Of a stretch of DNA of 64,000 bases, positions 37,874 through 51,389 are shown one piece after another. The position numbers and the translations under genes were made by a program. This DNA comes from Prostheceraeus crozeri (taxonomy: Eukaryota > Platyhelminthes > Polycladida > Euryleptidae). Below the pieces are notes generated by a model. It was not told where the DNA came from, did not search any database, and saw nothing but the letters and a program-made list of their open reading frames with translations. The DNA lies in contig CAJQUW010011499.1 of assembly GCA_907163375.1 (NCBI GenBank), positions 118,231 to 182,230 of the forward strand, written 5' to 3'. Position 1 is the stretch's first letter, and each line of letters opens with the position of its first letter.

Positions 37874-38652
37874 CAGGGATGCGGAGTCCTATCATTTTGA
37901 TAGGACTCCGACTCCGGGGGTTGATAGGACTCCGACTCCGGGTGGCAAGTATATAAAGCCTAGTTTTTTTTGAAAAACAAATCGGTAGCCTATATCATAG
38001 ATCATTATAGGCTTAGCTGAACCTATTTTTAGTGATCACTGCTGCATCAATTATCAATCATTATCGATACGATTTTATCAAATGTCGCTTTAGGTTGGAT
38101 GCATACGACTCGGCTGCTCCCATATTTTTGATGTGTGCTTTACATGGTTTTTCTCCAATCTCTACCAGGCAGGAAAATCCCACTCTTTCTTTAAAAAATA
38201 TGAGCACACTTTCGATTTTAATATGCGCTTTAGAGGAGCCATCACATACACGATTAACGTGAGGGTGAGAGGTAATGTTCTCGAACAAACTAACATTTCA
38301 TTTTTGTCTCTGATGTGACCTCTGGCGCGTAGGTGTGATCGACGCTAGGCAGGCTTGTCTTCTATACTAAATCACCGAGTGAAAAGACAATCATTTTTTT
38401 CACTATCACGGTTCATTCCCTCAACTATTACAAGCTTTGCATGCATTGCTGTCTCTGTGCTTTTGTTTGACGGAGAAAGTTGACATCAAGACAGTGACAG
38501 CTATATGCACGAGAATAAATAATTTGTTTGTATTACATTTCGAGTCTAGTTATACGCCGGATTCCGGAGTCCTATCATTTGATAGGACTCCGACTCCGAC
38601 TCCAGCAAAAATGATAGGACTCCGGGACTCCGACTCCGACTCCACATCCCTG
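37874..38652. mobile_element. hAT-like non-autonomous element, 779 bp
   Basis: Terminal inverted repeats CAGGGATG-C/T-GGAGTC at both ends (14 of 15 alike). The flanks CTCTATAC at 37866-37873 and 38653-38660 are a perfect 8-bp target duplication; both features are hallmarks of hAT transposons. Subterminal regions hold several GGAGTCCTATCA / TGATAGGACTCC palindromes and GACTCC repeats, likely transposase-binding sites. No transposase is encoded, so it was moved in trans. A perfect duplication implies a fairly recent insertion. Confidence 0.92.
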
Positions 38653-38660
38653 CTCTATAC

Positions 38661-40490
38661 TCAATAGACTAAATACACTTAATGATTGAGTATAATTACA
38701 AATATAATGATTGATTGATTATCTTCATATGACTGAACAAGATTTTCAGCTGACGCACATGGCTTCTAGCAGTATAGATAGCACATCTGATCCCATTCTT
38801 GGCAACATTTTGATACGCGCATAAGTTTTGGTGCGATATGCTGTTTTAGATTAAACTAGAATCTTTTTAACATGTCTTAAATTTCTAGTTCATTCCTTCT
38901 AGTAATTTAGATGCTATCATCATATCAACGACCTTGATTATTCACACATTTGAAATAATTACTACAAGTTTTTCTTCAATTTGCTTACTTAACTGTTATT
39001 TCAACACTGGTATTTCGTAATGAGTATTCAGTACATTCGTGTATTATTTGTTAATCCATGCCGATGAAAAGTTATGAAGTTAGCGGAACAAAGTCGCACA
39101 TAAAACTTGATTTTCTTGCGTTAAAAAACTCACGATGTTGTTTCATTCATTGATCAAGTAACTGCTCAAAGAGTTTTATGTGACATGTTGTTTATCCGAT
39201 TTGATTTTCTCAGCAAAGAAACTATTAAGTTCAGCCTGTGGTCAAGCTTGCAATGCCAGATTGCACTCAAAGTTGCCGTCAAAAAGGAAATATTTTATTT
39301 CCTTTTGATCATTATCGCGAATTTGCTACACAGACAAATTCCATTTTCAATATCGTCAGAACTTTGCCTGATATCTGGAAAGACAAAGTGTTGATACAAC
39401 GAGGATCCTATCTATCTGTCTTAGAACTGGAAAACAAAAAGGATTAATGACTCGATGAGACACACTATTCTCTGATTGTAGCCTATAGAGGAAATCGTCA
39501 ACACTTGTTCGACAACAATTAACTGCTAATGAGAACAAGAGGCCCATGGGCTAACTCTTTCAGCGTATCAAGCTTTTTTGCTGCTGATTTTGACAACGTT
39601 GTGATGCATGCATGTAAGTTTGCTGCGATGTGCTTCTTTAGATAAATTGGCATCCTATTAATAATTTTTTGATTATTTGTGAATTATTTCTAGCAATTTA
39701 AGTGCTTTTATCACATCTACGACAATGACAGCTGTAGTGAATTTCCATTCAATTCGTCTTAAAAATTCAGACAATTCTAATGACTTTGATAATCGTTATC
39801 AATTAAGATGTTCATAAATCATTGTGACAATGCAAACATATTACCTACATAAATATAATCATAATTTATAAACATCCTAATGAAAACTCATTGGGAAGGC
39901 ATCTTTGTATGACATGCCAACGTAGCTTCCATGTAGACATGTAAATGAGAGGCTGACCCGTTGGGAGAAAGTCCGTTCCGTGCCCGTTTTATTGAGAATA
40001 TTCGAACTCAGGCCTGGGAACCCATTTCGGCCCGTTAGGCCCGATATTAAAAGAGATACTTAGAAAGTGAAGTTCTTGCAATGCACATTTTTGTACATGA
40101 ACAAGCATTAATGGTTCACTGTTCTCAATATCTATGATTCGAATATGTGAGCTTGATAAATTTGTGCTAGGTTTTTGTCATAAGCTGAAATTAGTCTGTA
40201 GTGCTCAATTTTTGGACATAACTAACTAAGCAATAAGTATATTTATATCATAATTAACATCGATTTGGAAACTTGGAGCTTTAAATAATGAGAATACATG
40301 ACATACTTACATAACATTTGTCATTTTGGCGATGTTTATCAGACCATCACAATACGAGCAATCACAAGACGTCAAAGAGAGGTTTGAGCTGCAGGCATGC
40401 TGCTGCTATGCATTTTATGAAATTCAAATAAAAATGCTCATTGAATTCTTGGTTGTTCTTTGGTTCATCCTAAATAATCAGAGCATTATA
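38661..40490. other. Gene-free stretch with an old duplication
   Basis: A degenerate duplication links about 38760-38990 and 39540-39760 (shared order of motifs including GTGCGATATGCT/GCTGCGATGTGCT and TCTAG-AATTTA). Two overlapping frames at 39185-39447 lie between; neither is recognised. Confidence 0.45.
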
Positions 40491-40498
40491 GAAGATAG

Positions 40499-41387
40499 CA
40501 TAGAGTAAGTAGAGTAGGTAGACAGTGTCATACAGTAGGTGTATACAGGTAGAGTGTCGACTCAAAAAATGACAGGATACAGTGAGCACTTTTACACCAA
40601 AAAATTCAAGTCTTTGCAGAGATTGCGTTCCTGCGGTCTAAAAAATTGTTGATCACTTTTTAAGAAGCTAAATTTTTGCAAATTATTCCTATGTTTTTAC
40701 GCTAGCGATTTGGAATATCTAAAATAAAATAAGTAGCATGAAATTTATTAGATATCAAAAGGAATGAACATTTATTAACAGGCACCTCAATTAAGCGGGA
40801 ATTAAGCTGATTATCAAAGGCGTTTCATGAACCGCATTATAATGCAAATCTTCATGGAAAAGTTGAGATCTTATTGTGCTTCTTGGCTGAAATTTCAAGT
40901 TTTTCATTCAATTTTCATCGGCATGATTTTATGCGAATCATTAAAGTTATATTTCATCTCTTGAATCTGAATAGTGATGTACTTCCATCTACTTCTTGTA
41001 AAGTTAATTATGATCATTGTCTTTGATTCTGATATTTTGCTCTTTCAGTGACAGGTTGTGATATGATCACGCTGAAAAAAATACTCTGATTAATATGGCT
41101 GAGCATTAAAGCAATAGTAACCCATTAAATTGCAAATTTAACAAACATTATTTCTCCAAGGTTGTCATCTCACGGAGGATTTGTGAAATACTATTATTCC
41201 TTCTGTGTTGCTATGATCAGTCATTTCCGTGGTATTTCTTCCAAACTGCAAAAATTTGCTTTTCTCATATTTGGTATCAATACCCACTGGCATTCAACTC
41301 GTTCATTTAATAAATCGAAATTGCATACACATTGGGGATTTAATTAATGCTGAGTTGCTGCTCTATACCTAATATACTTACTCTATG
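40499..41387 (+). mobile_element. MITE family 1, copy B (hAT-like), 889 bp
   Basis: Begins CATAGAGTAAGTAGAGTAGG and ends ...CCTAATATACTTACTCTATG, inverse of each other over ~20 bp. Flanked by GAAGATAG (40491-40498) and GAAGATAA (41388-41395), 7 of 8 alike. Internal sequence aligns to copy A (16413-17058, inverted and shorter) and copy C (right part to 63015). Non-coding. Confidence 0.88.
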
Positions 41388-41395
41388 GAAGATAA

Positions 41396-43453
41396 TATCT
41401 TTGACATTTGTTGCATTTGATGCAGAATCTGTAACACAGCTTACCTCTGATATATGTAGCTTGCATTGACCATCTGTCGTGCTACATGAACATATGCATG
41501 TAAGTGGCTTGCTAAAACTGGATAATGCATTTCGTGGAAATATTTCTGAAGTTAATTCCATAGCAAAGTCGCACTATTGACACGTCTGATATGAAAATCT
41601 ATCTACGCAAAACTGATCGACATCTGGTGGCAAGTTCTGTGCTCCCAAATGTTTTATAGCCCAGGGTGGTCATCGGTCGTTTATTCAATATCATGATATT
41701 GTTCGCATTGATTCTGTCTACGTTCCACAAATGACTTACGTTGGTTTTGCTGTGGGAGTGGGAGTTTATTGGAGCCGGCGAAGATTATCGTAATACACAG
41801 CTATACAGCCTAACTCCTATAAATCCTGTTCGATATCTTAATCCGGTATCTTCATGTCATATTCAAGAGCGTAAATAACTCGTTATTGGAGAAGGTTTTT
41901 CAATGGCGACTGATCCGTCAATTGATAAACTCCTGAAGCGTGAATATCAATTCTCCATGAGTATCATTTTTTAAGGGCATTGCATTGAATGCTCTCTAAT
42001 AACATGCAATAATTAACTAATCTTAAGAAGTGAAGCTTGCAGTGCAACACATACAATTCGTAGTTAATTTGGCCCAAGCTCATATATGAAGCATAATATC
42101 ATAATACTCAATATGTGATGTTGAATGCTAATGTATACTGTTATAGATGACACCCTGATGAAGGTCGGTATGGCCCTCGGGCATCAACATCTGCACCAGG
42201 AATGTATTTCAGTCCATTCACAGGTGAAATGCGTAGTTGACTGATGAAGCGGGAATATCTTCAAAAGCAGAATTAGAACTTGCTCAAAACTACTGTCAGC
42301 AGGCAATTTCGTCTAAATAGCATGGAATGATCACTGTATCGGTCTCGCTCACCTTTCATGAGAACTGTCGCATGCACATTTTCTCTTTGTATCGCGAGAT
42401 TCATTCGCCAATAATGCGAATGATGTTCCTTGAATGGAAATTGATTTGTGGTATTTGAGTGTAGTGCATCGCACCAGCCTAGTGTTAGCGTGAACAGAAT
42501 ATTTACTTGACTTATTCATACTATGAATAACTGGTGAATGATCTCATCATGTGCTTCCGCATGATGTTTGTTATCGCTCCTGATTGATTTGATTTTCTCA
42601 CCTTGTTCTTGCCTAGTCTTTTGTTTATTCAAGAGGTGCTATGATGCCTATAAACTGGTGACAACATAATACTGACGACGAACAAGGTGAAGAAATTTTG
42701 ATGGATGTACAGTTTAATCGCGTAAGGTGCATTTTCCGCAATTGTTCGCAATCGCCAATCTTTGTAATACCTCAAAAGCGCATTTACACGGGTTCACTCA
42801 CTGAACTTCCACTGAATTTCGTGCGTCTTGCTACACCACACACACCCTCTACTTAGAAGAGTGTAGAGTGCGTGTGATTTCTATGACTCAAACATTCAGA
42901 CAGTTTTTGTTACAAGTCCCCTCAATTCATTGCTCTTCTGTCAAACCGAAATATACTGTATGCCACCTCTGAACCGTGCTGAGGTGCTGAAAACAGACAC
43001 TCTGTAATACTAAAGGAATAGAACGGACATGGACAGTGAAGTAAGACACGTCCTGCACATGCGCTGTCATGACAACGGCACCTAAATGATGACGGCTTCC
43101 AGTGGTTAACAATGGATATCCCAGTCTTATGAAACGAAGTTGCACCGTCAGATATCTATGGTTTGGTGGACCGCTTACCTGGAAAGCATAGAAATTGATG
43201 ACAATAAACCTCTAGAATGGAAGTAAAGCTTCATCCAATACACAATAGTGGCACAAAAATCGCACGCATTTTCACTTCGATGCCCTTGTCAACGGCTAAA
43301 CCATTGGGCTAGAAGAAGTCACATGTGCAATTCTGAGCTTTTCATTGGGTCTTCATGCCCCAACTTAGTTCCCCCGGATGTGCCGCGACCTTGAGCTAAT
43401 TTCCATTCTAGTCAACTGTAGATGAACAATCTATTTCTATGCTGGAAAGTGAT
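41396..43453. other. Gene-free stretch
   Basis: A degenerate hammerhead-like core CCTGATGAAGGTCGG...GGCC lies at about 42151-42178. Otherwise nothing recognised. Confidence 0.4.
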
Positions 43454-43456
43454 TTA

Positions 43457-44694
43457 AGCCTACTTTACACTGGCAGTCGCTGCAGGTGCAGCAGACGAGT
43501 GACACGCCCGTCACATGATTGAAGCGCAGCATGACATAGCTATGAAGCATAACTGCATGTGCAGCACCTAATTTACATTCCGAACAGCAAGACATCATAG
43601 TCTGGCAGCCAGAGCGAGTTTATGCAGGGAACGAGGCCGAAAGTGAGACTTTCACAGAATGCTGTACACCCTATGCCTACTACGAATCGGCACGTCTGCC
43701 GAGTTCTAGTGAGTTCCTCTTCTTGTCAGACAAGATCAAAGAAAAACACATGTAAATTCAATGGGACGCAGATTGCAGTTTTTTGTTAAAATGAAATTTT
43801 CTATGTTTTCTCTGATTAAAGGAAAAGTACTAAGCCCAGAGTCATAATTTTTGGCATGGAATGTCTTCAGGTAATTTCCTATTATGTGCATGTGCTTTTA
43901 TCATGCATCTAATCGGCAATGTATTTGAGAATGTGGTTGAATGTGAATAAAGTTGCTCAAAATGTTTGTGTTTGCCGACATTAACAGGCTCGCCAAATCT
44001 AAATGTGTTCAGCTTTTTAGGTAGGGTTGCATGAACATGAGAGGAAATGACCTGAAAACATTCCATGCGAAAAATTATGACTCTGGGCTTAGTACTTTTT
44101 GTTTAATCAGAGAAAACATATAAAATTTTACTTTAGCCAAAAACGGCAATCTGCGTCCCATTGGATTTACATGTGGTTTTCTTTTATCCTGTCTGACAAG
44201 AAGAGGAACTCAGTAGAACTCGGCAGACGTGCCGATTCGTAGTAGTCATAGGGTGTACATCATTCTGTAAAAGTCTCATTCTCGGCCTCGTTCCTTGCAT
44301 AAACTCGTTCTGGCTGCCGGGCTAATCAAGGCAGTTACTACACTTTCCAACCAAAGTGAGTCATGGAGCAAAAATAGAGAAAATTAACCAATCAGATGAC
44401 ACTGTCATTGCAGCAGGCTGCAAAGAAATAGACTTCGGTCCAATCGCTGAACTGCACCTGAGCTGCCACTGCAGCACTGACGTCATGTTCTATGTCAGAA
44501 GAAATTAGGATGAACGTCATGACCAGGTCATCATCGTCATCTGCTGCACAGCACATGAACAGTGCAAAGAAGGCCTTAGTTGACCGACTTCATGGAGTCC
44601 ATTGGATTGAGACGATCGCGCACGCGCAATTGGATGCGTGTGTCCGTGTGTGCAGCAGTATGTGTCAGTGTAAACTGTTAGTGTAAAGCAGGCC
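43457..44694. mobile_element. Harbinger-like MITE hosting a foldback element
   Basis: Ends (A/G)GCCT(A/G)CTTTACACT in inverse orientation, each flanked by TTA (43454-43456 and 44695-44697). A 3-bp TTA duplication and GGCC-type ends fit PIF/Harbinger. The foldback element at 43600-44322 is inserted in it, so the outer element is older. Without the insert it would be about 0.5 kb and non-coding. Confidence 0.7.
43600..44322. mobile_element. Foldback family 2, copy 2, 723 bp
   Basis: GTCTGGCAGCCAGAGCGAG at the left and its inverse at the right, with inverted-repeat arms of nearly 300 bp, so most of the element can fold on itself. Flanked by TA on both sides (43598-43599, 44323-44324), consistent with a Tc1/mariner-type non-autonomous element. 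Non-coding; frames inside arise from the palindrome. Confidence 0.88.
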
Positions 44695-44721
44695 TTAGTG
44701 AACCCGGGTAAATGCGCCTTA

Positions 44722-45051
44722 GGCCTCAGCCACACTGAAAGCAAACACGAGCGTCCCGAGCGTCTCGAGCAAACATATGTCCGTTAGGCCTCAGCCAAGC
44801 GTTACCGAGCAAAGCGTTTTGCAGCTAGTATAAAGTCATCATTGCAGCAGTTGTAGACTGCCACACTGCGAGCAAAGCAAAGCAGAGCGTTTAATAGCTT
44901 GCGGACATACGTTTGCTCGAGACGCTCGGGACGCTCGCGTTTGCTTTGCTCGCAGTGTGGCAGTCTATCACTGCTGTAATGATGACTTTATATTTGCTCC
45001 AAAATGCTTTGCTCGGAAACGCTTGGAAAAGCTCGCAGTGTGGCTGAGGCC
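44722..45051. mobile_element. Harbinger-like MITE, 330 bp
   Basis: Perfect 16-bp ends GGCCTCAGCCACACTG in inverse orientation, flanked by TTA at 44719-44721 and 45052-45054. Interior is a nested palindrome (AAACATATGTCCG / CGGACATACGTTT and GAGCGTCCCGAGCGTCTCGA with its inverse). Only about 25 bp separates it from the neighbouring Harbinger-like element, and both share ends of the form GGCCT-N5-ACACT. Confidence 0.9.
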
Positions 45052-45054
45052 TTA

Positions 45055-47500
45055 AGCATAATTTGAGATTACAAATTCCGACAGTCCTGTTTACAACTTG
45101 TGTATACAGCAATTATGAGTCTACTTTCGTCACTTGATCGTTAAAATGTACATTTTTCGGATTCATTGACTTTGTAAATTGTTGAATGCTCTATCAAACA
45201 TATTCATTATCCGATAGTTCCGCGATATGGGATTCATACCTCACTCAATGGTATTATATTTGTATATAATATATATTATATATATGTTTTTTATATATGT
45301 TATTTTATATATAATTATATACATATATGTATACAATTTATTTATTCATATCTGTTCTCCATCTAGCGCCATTGAAATCGCAATTATCTTGACTGGCAGT
45401 GATTGCACTAGTTGCGAGTATATTCAATTGAGTCTACATTACAAACAATTTGACAAGGCGTATTTTTGCAAATCTGCTCATAAATGCGATTTTTCCCGTT
45501 TGCACTTCTTACAAAGGAAGCTTGGCATAATCTGAAAATATTAGCTTACAATGTTCATGCATAACAAATCCGTAACTCATGTATATGTTATCAAAGGCGT
45601 TTAAGTACATTCATGAATTAATTAGTCTACTGCGTGTATCATGATTTATCCTGAAGCCTCTTTGATACACATCTCAAATCTCTGATGTCTATGTATTATA
45701 AAAACATAATTTGCCAGCGGCAGTCGTTAAAACAAACGCTGCCGCAGCAGTCTGTCGAGTCAAATATACATTCAAAGCCAAAACGAGATGAATGAAGTCC
45801 GCAAAATGCCTTACAGGAAAGTGCTCCGTACATTGCCGACGGTCTAGATTTGATGACGATTCAGAGGATCATATAACTTTTTCAGATGTTGCAACAGACT
45901 TTTAATATTACATTGCACTCACTTCCCCAAGCAGTATTCTCATTTTCAGGTCTGTGTGTCATCTATGACATCAATTTGTCCCGATCAAAATTACAAGCTA
46001 TATTTTCAATGTAAAGCTGGTCGGGTTTATCTTGTAACGAAGCTATTTGCGCCGGTTTGTCAATTGCGCTTTTGATCGCAAGATAAGACAAGATTAAGAG
46101 AATGTTGGCTTCATGCCACAACGCGTACAGAATCTTGCATGTCAGCTTGAAGCGATCTTGTCAATGCTAAGCCAAAATTAACTTGATAAAGGAATTAAAG
46201 CAAAATTATGCGTGCCTTTGATATTCAAGACACAAATAGAAATCTAGAAGGCAAACTAATTTCCGTCTTTTTGTCTTAAAGAAAAGGAAACATCAGGTTT
46301 TCCAAATTTTATGAAGGCATAAAAGATTGAATATTGTTAGAAATGTTTCGGCGATTTGCTGAATAAGAAGTTTGCATAAGTAATATTTATGACGTTATTG
46401 TATGGAATCAAAGTTACGACAGACATAAGGAAAAGATTGCATTCAGATGGGATAAATGCACGTGGATAACAATAAATATCTTTAGGAATTTGCTATTCAG
46501 GGATAAAGTGGAACGAATAAATTATTCATCATATTTAATCTTGTAGAGACAAATAAAATGTAATTATGCGACATTTGAAACAGATTCGTCCTCGCAGCCG
46601 TCTTATATTCATTTAGGAATTCAGAAGGACATTATTTTCTATGGCTATTGGTGACGGCGAATGCCAATTGATGACTGACTTGCTGACTATATTATGCTTT
46701 TACATCTGAATTCGTATTAATATAATAATAACATCTTCTATAATTTCTTGAAAATGAAAACCAAAAAGCATTTCAGTTAATATTATGGTCGACTTAAAAG
46801 TATCGGTGAAGACAGTAAATGACTCAATTGATCGAAAAGGACAGGGGAATATGACAAAACTCCAGTGCATGCCAAATATTTAATTGATTACGATTGTGGA
46901 GAACGCAGCCAAACAATTTCTTCGTCCTTCCGCATGCGAAGAAGGAGCCGAGAAAGTGCGATTACCAATTGGTTGGTGTGGTTAAGAGGATGTGTTGGTT
47001 GAATCGCGGCAGGGAGGAGCTTCTTTATACAAGTATAGTATATCCGAAAAAAAATGCTCATCTGAATGAGCACATGAGTAGTTGCTTCCACAAATTATCC
47101 GGCGTGCACGGTTTAAAGTACGTGCGTTTGACGATTTATTGGCCTCTTTAATTCAAATTCGCAAATAATGGAGCACAGTAGAGAAGCACATTAAGTATTT
47201 CTGTGCAGATCATGAAATTTGTGAACTATTTCTTGAGAGTTATGTTCATGAGACTGAATAAAAATATAGATATGAAAGACCGGGTGGTTTTTGCCGAATG
47301 CAGACATGCACACCATGCTATAAATTTGTAGCTACAAATTGCGATTGACTCTACCTGATTTGTCTGTGTTATAGCTAAATTAGCTAAATGTATAGTGATT
47401 CCTGGCAAAAATTATGTTTCCTTATTACATCCCTTGAAATCAAAGTATTCAACAAATCGTTCATTGCAATATCGGAACACCTACGTTGTCAGAAGAGTAA
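45055..47500. other. Gene-free stretch
   Basis: An AT microsatellite at about 45253-45335. A GC-richer patch at 46890-47040 has frames on both strands without similarity. Nothing else recognised. Confidence 0.4.
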
Positions 47501-47699
47501 TTCTTTATGAGAGAGAGAGAGAGATGTTTATTGAGATCCAAATTGAGAATCAGAAAGTAAATACAGCAAATATGATTACGCACAGGTTACAGATATGGTT
47601 AAAAAGAACGAGGTATTTACTAAAAATGCATAAAAAATGCAAACAATGCAAATCAAAAGAATTTTAACTAGTCACAAAAGGTCACTGACTTCAATATAC

Positions 47700-50260
47700 T
47701 CATTGTCGGAAAAAGGAATTGCGTCGCATTGAAGTTCTACAGTATGGAACCGAAATTCGGCCACTGGACAGTTTATGTGGAAGCAGTTGTCGGATAGATG
47801 TGTCAGAAGATCGAATCTGTTCGAGTAACCTCAAAGCTGCTGAGTACCTCCGAGAGTTAAGATCCGAAACTCCTCGACAACCCTTGATCTTCAAGCAACG
47901 ATTCTGAATTGAATGAAGTCTGCTTGAATCTCCCTTAGATAAGCCGATGAATGCTGGTGATGCATACTCCATTAATGAACGAACAAGCACGTTATAAATC
48001 ATAATAAATTGCTCAGGATTTGTGAATGATCGCATGCGACGTAGAATATACAATCTCTGAGCGCACTTCTTCTCGAAGCAGTCGACATGAAGTTTCCAGC
48101 CAAGAGAGTCATCCATTATAACACCAAGAAACTTTACGCTTTTACATAGTTGTACTCCCGGGATCGACAATTGAACATCACAGTATTCTTGAAATCTTCC
48201 TCTGTAATGAACAAGACCAGTTGATTTTGATGATTTCATGGACTTTTCAAAGGTTTCTGCCTATTCCGATATATTCCTGATCTCAGAAAGAATTAATAAT
48301 ACGTCATTCTGAGGACAGGTTTTTCGGATGCCGGCTGCAATACACACGTCGTCAACATACTTGACAAGGCATGTAGGACCATGAAGAGGCACTAAAGAAG
48401 CCATGTAAATTCCGAAAAGATACGGACCTATTAATGATCCCTGCGGAACGCCACTTGTGATGAGTCTAATGTCACTGTTATTATTGTTCAGACGAACTCT
48501 TTGATATCTATCGGATAGGTAGTTCGCCATTAAACGAAGAAACCCGCTTGGAAATCCAAGATTGTACAACTTGCACATAAGGAGAGCATGAGACACACGG
48601 TCAAAGGCCTTAGTGAAGTCAAAGCCAATAAAAACTGCCGCTCCGTAAATAGGGTCATCTGCTAAAGAAGTCAGGTAGTCATGAACTCTGATAATTGCGT
48701 GAGTAGTACTGGAATGCCTCCTGATGCCATATTGGTATTCTCCCAAGCACCTGTTAAAATTAGCCAGTTGATCATCGACGATGACCCTTTCGGCAACCTT
48801 AGCCGGAATAGGGAGAAGACTGATGGGTCGAGTGTTTGCAATGGAGGATTCTTTCGATGCTTTTGCAACCGGAACAACATCCGCTAATTTCCAGTGTGAT
48901 GGAAGTTTTCGCTGTTCAAAGCATTGCAACAATATTGCAGATATCGGTTCGACTAGTATCAATGCACTTTTTCTTATGCAAAATGGTAGGAACACCATCG
49001 CTGCCAGTTGATTTGACTTTCAGGTGCGAGAGGATATTCCAAACGTCTTCAGCCCCGAATTCTGGCATCCATCCATCATCACTAAGAGTTTCGTATTCTG
49101 GAAGCACCGATTGTGGATTCATCTGGTCACAATAAAAGTCATTGATCTTATTAAGACCATCCATTGCTGACATGGAGCCATCATCAATGTTTCCGAGATC
49201 GTTGTTGGAATTTCCACAATCCAACTTGATAAATGACCATAGGCCTTTGACAGATGTTGACTTCTTTTGAAAGTACTTCTGCTTTGCTTTGAATATCTCT
49301 TTTCTCACCTTCTCCTTTAGAGTACCATACATGCTCCAATTGCGACTTCGGAATGCCTCCCACCTCTTATTGATCAAGATCTTGACGTATGGCGTCATCC
49401 ATGGAGCATCTGAATTGGTAAGGAATACTGTATCACGAGGAATAACATTCATGGCGCTATTTATAATGTCATAAAATAATTGACACTTCTTATTAATGTC
49501 CGTTTCTGAATAAAAAGAGGCTAAATCACTTCGCAAAAAAGATTGCTCAAACGCAAGGATATTTGATAGACGGAGATCATAAAAAACACATTCCCGAATT
49601 TCACGTTTGTTCTCAAAATTCACAGGTTTTGCAAGAATGCTGTTGTGGTCTGAAGTTCCTATTGAGGGTCCAATTTCAACATTACAGGATGGAAAGAGAC
49701 TGGTGATGCTCGTGTCGACAAAGATTTTGTCAAGTTCAGAATCGAGTCGTGTGGGACTATGAACAATGTTGGTCAATCCGAATTTCGAAGTTATAAAAGT
49801 CATGTCATAGCGATTAAAATCACCAGCTACAATCAAATAATGATTTGGATACTTCATGAGTACTTCATCGATAATATCACAGAAAGATTCGCGGAAAGCA
49901 TGAAAAGCAGCAGCAGCAATACCAGGTGGTATATACAGGCCAACCACCAACAGCTTTTGTAGTGGAATGTGGACACAGCAGATTTCAAGAGCATCAAATG
50001 CCGGCAGTAATAGCTTCACTGTTCTCATTGAAATTCGAGTCCAAATGTCAACTCCGCCATAACCTGAATCGTTTGCTCTATCAGTACGAAAGCAGCTGTA
50101 GCCAGGGATATTGACGGCATTGACAGGAACAGATGAATCCAACCAAGTTTCAGTGCAAATGATGACATCGGGATTAGATGAAAAAATCTAACACTTGAGG
50201 TCATCAAATTTGTTCTTGATGGAGCGCAAGTTGGTAAGGAAAAACGCTGGTAACTTTGAC
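47700..50260 (-). pseudogene. LINE ORF2: endonuclease and reverse transcriptase
   Basis: Encodes the enzyme that nicks target DNA and copies the LINE RNA into it. The APE-type endonuclease shows LRSIKNKFDDLK (near 50225), ETWLDSS (near 50150), GDFNRYD (near 49815) and the catalytic SDH in TSDHNSI (near 49650). The reverse transcriptase shows PISLLPIPAKV (near 48810), FDFTKAFDRVSH (near 48610), SGVPQGSLIGPYLF (near 48440) and the active-site YVDD in KYVDDVCIAA (near 48350). The C-terminal domain has FLGVIMDDSLGW (near 48120) and a Cys-containing tail. Lesions seen: an in-frame TAG at 50188-50190, a frameshift near 48980, and an in-frame TAG at 48261-48263. Length (~850 aa) is normal for CR1-type ORF2. 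Confidence 0.92.
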
Positions 50261-50309
50261 TTGACAGGATTGCTTGGATTGCGTGTAGGCCTACATGTAA
50301 AATCGCGTC

Positions 50310-51350
50310 CTAAAAATTCTCATTGGCATCCTCAACAACCATTCCATTTATATATAGCTTCTTGTTCTTCACATAAGCTTCTTCCCCTGGGTTCTCCCGT
50401 CGATGTTCGTACGCCATCTTTCTGAGATCAGACAGCTTCTTGTTCATATGTGGTGGGAGATCTTCCTGCAAGTAAACTCGATTCAGTGGATGTGGTGCCT
50501 CCTTCAGCTTCCTAGCCTTTGACAAAAACTGCTTTGCTGTCTTGGCTGTTGTGCGAACCATGATGAGTCTGGCCTTTCCATTCTCACTAGGTTTTCCAAT
50601 TCTTTACGCCTCCTCGATGTTGCTCATTTCATTCAAGGAGCCCAGGGATGCTGCCACAGACTCCACCGCTTCTCGAGAGTTCGATATCCTTAAATTGTTG
50701 ATGTCGCATTGTTTCTCTGGAACGTTCCTGAGGATGAATGATCTCTTCCTCTCTTTAGAATCCAAAATGGCAAATTGTTTCTGCACGTCCTTCATGGATT
50801 CCTTTAAGCTTACAAATTCTTCCATTTGATCTTTGTTTCGATTGCTGACTTCCATGACATCGACTTGGAGAGAACCCAATTTAGTTTCATTTGACTTAAG
50901 AGCATGGAGAACAAAACTGTGAGATTGCGACATCTGAGCTACTTCGCGCTTCACTTCCTGTAACTTCGTTTCAAACTGGGATAATATGGATTGGAAAAAT
51001 TCTTCGGTCTGCAGCAATATCTTAGAGGACTCCTCAGATATCTTTTCTTCTATTTTCTGGAAAATTGTAGACTTGAGATCAGACACAGTAGAGTCTAAGT
51101 TTGATGCAAACGACTTATGAGCAATTTCAGCACTGTGGTTCAAAAACTCCTCACATTGAAGGCAGAAGAAAAACAGTTTGCTTATTTCACGATCTGATGC
51201 TTTAGAATGTCCAATACAGACAGCATGGAACTGCTTTTTGCAGCCCGGGCTGCTGCACAATACGATTCTTTTTTCACAATCCTTGGATTTCTCATTGACC
51301 TTGCATGAATGTTCGGAGCATTGTTCTGAAGACTTCAGCTTCTCATTCAT
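50310..51350 (-). pseudogene. LINE ORF1: PHD-like finger, coiled coil
   Basis: Encodes the LINE nucleic-acid-binding protein. From the likely start MNEKLKSSEQ the product shows a Cys/His cluster like a PHD finger (C...C in CSSPGCKKQFHAVC and CLQC, residues ~30-75), a long helical coiled coil (residues ~90-210), and an RNA-binding-like segment beginning RSFILRNVPE. The conserved C-terminal part (RTTAKTAKQFLSKARKLK... to NENF, 50561-50310) is in another frame; the shift lies near 50580-50600. PHD-type ORF1 proteins are characteristic of the CR1 group. ORF1 ends about 50 bp before ORF2 begins. Confidence 0.85.
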
Positions 51351-51389
51351 TTTCAATTCGTTCAAAAAAAAAAAATATATATATATATT

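Noticed and set aside
38032-38318. Frames inside the 779-bp hAT-like element
   Set aside because: Short, overlapping on both strands, with no transposase motif.
48671-50207. Several plus- and minus-strand frames of 60-99 codons
   Set aside because: Shadows of the LINE ORF2 in other frames.
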